This document shows positions 20,669-22,812 of a stretch of DNA of 22,812 bases, piece after piece. A program made the position numbers and the translations under genes. Position 1 is the first letter of the stretch. Each line of letters begins with the position of its first letter. Origin of the DNA: Chloroflexi bacterium RBG_16_68_14. GTDB lineage: Bacteria; Chloroflexota; Dehalococcoidia; DSTF01; RBG-16-68-14. The stretch spans positions 13,240 to 36,051 of the forward strand of contig MGOB01000059.1 in NCBI GenBank assembly GCA_001796995.1. The letters are read 5' to 3'. The notes beneath the pieces were generated by a model that was given only the letters and a program-made list of their open reading frames with translations, searched no databases and was not told the DNA's origin.

Positions 20669-21793
20669 ATGGCTGGCAAAGGTAAGGCGGCCGTCTTCCT
20701 GGGCCCCGGAAAAGGCTACGAGATCAAGGAGTTCGACATCCCCGACCCGGAGCCGGACGCCATCCTCATCAAGATCACGATGGGCGGCGTCTGCGGCTCC
20801 GACCTGCACTTCTGGCGGGGCGACTCGCCGTTCTTCGTCGCCTTCACCGGCGCGGTGGGCGGACACGAGATGACCGGCCGCGTGGCGAAGCTGGGCAGTA
20901 ACATTAGCACCGATTCGCTGGGGCGGCCGCTCAAAGAGGGCGACCGGGTCTGCTACGCCTACTTCTACCCCTGCCACCGCTGCTACCAGTGCAACAAGGG
21001 CGAGTTCGCCGCCTGCCCGGATAAGGTGCGCACCATGGCAGGCATGCCCGGCGGCCCCAATCCCTTCAACGGCGCCTACGCCGAGTACTACTACCTGAGG
21101 CCGAGCCACTGGGTCTTCAAGGTGCCGGACGAGCTCTCCGACGAGATGGTGACGCCGGTCAACTGCGCCCTCTCCCAGGTGACCTACGGCCTGCATTTGG
21201 CCGGCCTCCAGATGGGCGATACGCTGGTGGTGCAGGGCGCCGGCGGGCTGGGCACCAACGCCTGCGCCGTGGCCAAGGAGATGGGGGCGGACCAGGTTAT
21301 CGCCATCGATGGCCTGCCCGGCCGCCTCGAGCTGGCGAAGCAGTTCGGGGCGGACCACACCATCGACATCAACGAGCTGAAGACGCCGCCAGAGCGGGCC
21401 CAGCGGGTGATGGAGCTGACCGGCGGGCGCGGCGCCGACGTGGTGGCGGAGCTGGTGGGCCTGCCGGCGGCGGTGCCCGAGGGGCTTCAGATGACCCGCT
21501 CCGGCGGCACCTACCTGGTCATCGGCAACATCAGCATCGGCCAGACCGTGTCCATCGATCCCTCGGCCCTGGTCTTGGGCTCCAGGCGCATCGTGGGAGC
21601 GATTCACTACGACCCGTGGGTGATCCCGGAGGCGCTGGACTTCCTGGTGCGCACCCGCACCAAGTACCCGCATGAGGAGGTCGTCTCCCACGACAAGTAC
21701 CAGCTGGACGAGATCAACCGGGCCTTCGAGGAGGCGGAGTGGCAGCGGGACGGTGGCGGCACCAAGGTGCGCCGCGCCGTCATCGTGCCGTAG
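20669..21793 (+). CDS. Zinc-dependent medium-chain alcohol dehydrogenase
   Basis: A 374-residue MDR protein. Catalytic zinc ligands are C42 (GGVCGSD) and H66-E67 (GGHE). The structural zinc is held by four Cys (C102, C105, C108, C116) in CHRCYQCNKGEFAAC. The Rossmann segment VVQGAGGLGTNACAVAKEMGA and an Asp at the end of beta-2 (VIAIDG) favour NAD(H). The chain has the layout of threonine-3-dehydrogenase/sorbitol-dehydrogenase relatives, with a long insertion around 118-140. AAAGGAAGGA precedes the ATG. A single-gene transcript is suggested by a promoter upstream and a strong terminator downstream. The alcohol substrate cannot be inferred. Confidence 0.9.
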   Translation: MAGKGKAAVFLGPGKGYEIKEFDIPDPEPDAILIKITMGGVCGSDLHFWRGDSPFFVAFTGAVGGHEMTGRVAKLGSNISTDSLGRPLKEGDRVCYAYFYPCHRCYQCNKGEFAACPDKVRTMAGMPGGPNPFNGAYAEYYYLRPSHWVFKVPDELSDEMVTPVNCALSQVTYGLHLAGLQMGDTLVVQGAGGLGTNACAVAKEMGADQVIAIDGLPGRLELAKQFGADHTIDINELKTPPERAQRVMELTGGRGADVVAELVGLPAAVPEGLQMTRSGGTYLVIGNISIGQTVSIDPSALVLGSRRIVGAIHYDPWVIPEALDFLVRTRTKYPHEEVVSHDKYQLDEINRAFEEAEWQRDGGGTKVRRAVIVP

Positions 21794-21814
21794 CAGCGTA
21801 CACGCGAGAGCACG

Positions 21815-21842
21815 GAAGCGCCCCGAGATGTCGGGGCGCTTC
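21815..21842. terminator. Rho-independent-type terminator after the alcohol dehydrogenase
   Basis: A perfect 12-bp stem, GAAGCGCCCCGA/TCGGGGCGCTTC, with a GATG loop, 21 bases after the stop and followed by GCTTTGTG, a weak T-tract. It lies between two convergent genes and could end both. Confidence 0.75.
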
Positions 21843-21871
21843 GCTTTGTGAATCGCGAAATGCGGTCGCCC

Positions 21872-22726
21872 TTACCCCGCGCTTGTCTCGGAGGTGAGAT
21901 CGCGGCGCTGGAAGACGCCGTAGGCGATGGCGAGGAAGATGATGCAGTAGAGCGCCACGACGAGGGGGCCCGCCGCGGCGCTGGGCAGATCGTCGATGGG
22001 CAGCGCGGGACGGGGCGCGAGGCTAATGAAGTCCGTGTCGGTGACGCGGTTGGCGGCCATGACCGCGACGACGTTGTGGCCGAGGAAGAAGGCACGCGCG
22101 TCGGCGGTGCCGCCACCGATGCCCCCCAAGACGCCGAGCAGGATCGACTCGCCGATGATGTAGACCAGCGTGCCGCCCACGCCGAGCGTGGTCGAGCGCC
22201 CGACGACGGCCAGGCAGAACGAGAGCAACAGATAGGGCACGATGGCGTAGGCGGTGCGCAACACCATGAGCACCGCCTCGCCCGCGGAGGGGCCGGCTAC
22301 GCCTCGGTCCTCCAGGGCGGTGAGGACGGCGGAGCAGATGAGCCCGAAGGCCAGCACGAGGCAGAAGCCGAGCGCCCCCATGATGCCCAGGCTGAGCAAC
22401 TTCGCCGTCAGGTACTGGCTCCTCGTTTGCCCGCGGATGAGCGCCTGCCGCACCGTGCCCCAGGCATGCTCCGTCGCCACCGCCGAAGCGGCCACGATCG
22501 CCAGGGTGATCGAGCCCAGGTACTGCACCAGATCGAGCAGGCTGGTCAGCGAGGAAGGCAGGACGGCCACGCGCAGCGCCTCGAGGTCCCGGTCGTGGCG
22601 CCAGCCGGCGAAGTAGGCGGCGAAGGTCTGGAGGGCAATGAGCGCGACGACCGGCACGAGCAGCGTGTAGAGCAGCCAGCGCTTGCGTACCTTAAGCAGC
22701 TCGGCGGCCAGGACGCTAGTGCCCAT
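21872..22726 (-). CDS. ABC-2 type transporter permease
   Basis: A 284-residue membrane protein with about six predicted helices. It starts MGTSVLAAELLKVRKRW, the typical amphipathic ABC2_membrane N-terminus. The conserved ATEHAWGTVRQALIRGQTRSQYLTAKLL motif after the second helix is where the permease couples to the ATPase. Such permeases export antibiotics, lipids or polysaccharides. The partner ATPase should be the next gene upstream, of which only the last codons may be visible at the window edge. The start codon is 5 nt from that stop. The substrate is unknown. Confidence 0.85.
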   Translation of the reverse strand: MGTSVLAAELLKVRKRWLLYTLLVPVVALIALQTFAAYFAGWRHDRDLEALRVAVLPSSLTSLLDLVQYLGSITLAIVAASAVATEHAWGTVRQALIRGQTRSQYLTAKLLSLGIMGALGFCLVLAFGLICSAVLTALEDRGVAGPSAGEAVLMVLRTAYAIVPYLLLSFCLAVVGRSTTLGVGGTLVYIIGESILLGVLGGIGGGTADARAFFLGHNVVAVMAANRVTDTDFISLAPRPALPIDDLPSAAAGPLVVALYCIIFLAIAYGVFQRRDLTSETSAG

Positions 22727-22731
22727 GCAAC

Positions 22732-22812
22732 TTAATCCTCACCTACGCGGATGGCGAGCTGCCGGGCGGCTGTCTGAAGCTGCTCCCTCACCCCCGGCCC
22801 CTCTCCCTCGTC
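22732..22812 (-). CDS. Possible 3' end of an upstream ABC transporter ATPase gene (partial)
   Basis: An open frame of 26 codons entering from the right edge ends in TAA at 22732-22734, 5 bases before the permease start. The last residues, QLQTAARQLAIRVGED, could be an ATPase C-terminus. The first ten come from a C-rich sequence (CTCACCCCCGGCCCCTCTCC) that looks like a dispersed intergenic repeat, so the frame may not be a real gene. Only the position argues for an ATPase. Confidence 0.3.
   Translation of the reverse strand, partial: DEGEGPGVREQLQTAARQLAIRVGED

Noticed and set aside
1..22812. CRISPR arrays, tRNA or rRNA genes, toxin-antitoxin pairs, intact transposases
   Set aside because: None was recognised on either strand. 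The repeats seen are short hairpins or heptamers, not spaced direct repeats.

Overview
The window is GC-rich, densely coded bacterial chromosome. Several signs suggest Chloroflexota (Dehalococcoidia or Thermomicrobia-like), as an inference rather than a proof: two tandem deazaflavin (F420)-dependent oxidoreductases, Thr/Pro/Gly-rich lipoproteins, high-GC coding with frequent GTG starts, and a short dispersed-repeat motif (coding for LSEAEG) that I associate with Chloroflexota assemblies. No tRNA, rRNA, CRISPR array or intact transposase is visible.

Region 1 (about 1.7-13.4 kb) is a copper-homeostasis island. A canonical Cu(I)-sensing CsoR sits at the head of a long minus-strand gene train. 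In front of it is a TTGACG-18-TAAGAT promoter and a perfect ACCCCTACCC/GGGTAGGGGT operator. In transcription order the train holds csoR, an ICMT-like membrane methyltransferase, a broken HMA fragment, two class I SAM methyltransferases, an HMA::CsoR chimeric mini-ORF, a second ICMT-like gene, the Cu(+)-ATPase copA, two small membrane proteins (one Met/His-rich with a SHOCT tail), a METTL7-like methyltransferase, an FtsX/MacB-type permease, an ABC ATPase with a C-terminal YHS metal-binding domain, a second METTL7-like methyltransferase and a family-2 O-methyltransferase. On the plus strand, divergent from csoR, lie another SAM methyltransferase and a stand-alone YHS protein. In all, eight methyltransferase genes flank one copper pump and one MacB-like exporter. 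This is the most unusual feature of the window. It could be a copper-responsive methylation and export module whose substrate is not evident from sequence.

The island carries clear scars of tandem duplication of a csoR-ICMT-copA unit: three copies of the copA N-terminus (one intact, one frameshifted, one fused to a csoR 3' end), two ICMT genes sharing a block of 75/76 identical bases, and a stray C-terminal fragment of a METTL7-like gene.

Region 2 (1-1.6 kb, minus) has a DUF411 metal-related lipoprotein followed by two F420-dependent oxidoreductase paralogues and the C-terminal stub of a third.

Region 3 (13.4-22.8 kb) is ordinary housekeeping and accessory content: two strong hairpins, a patatin-like phospholipase, asd-dapA (lysine/diaminopimelate pathway), a DUF402 protein, an enoyl-CoA hydratase, a lipoprotein, CorA, an alpha/beta hydrolase, a zinc alcohol dehydrogenase with a clear terminator, and an ABC-2 permease at the right edge. 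No stretch over 300 bases lacks a gene.
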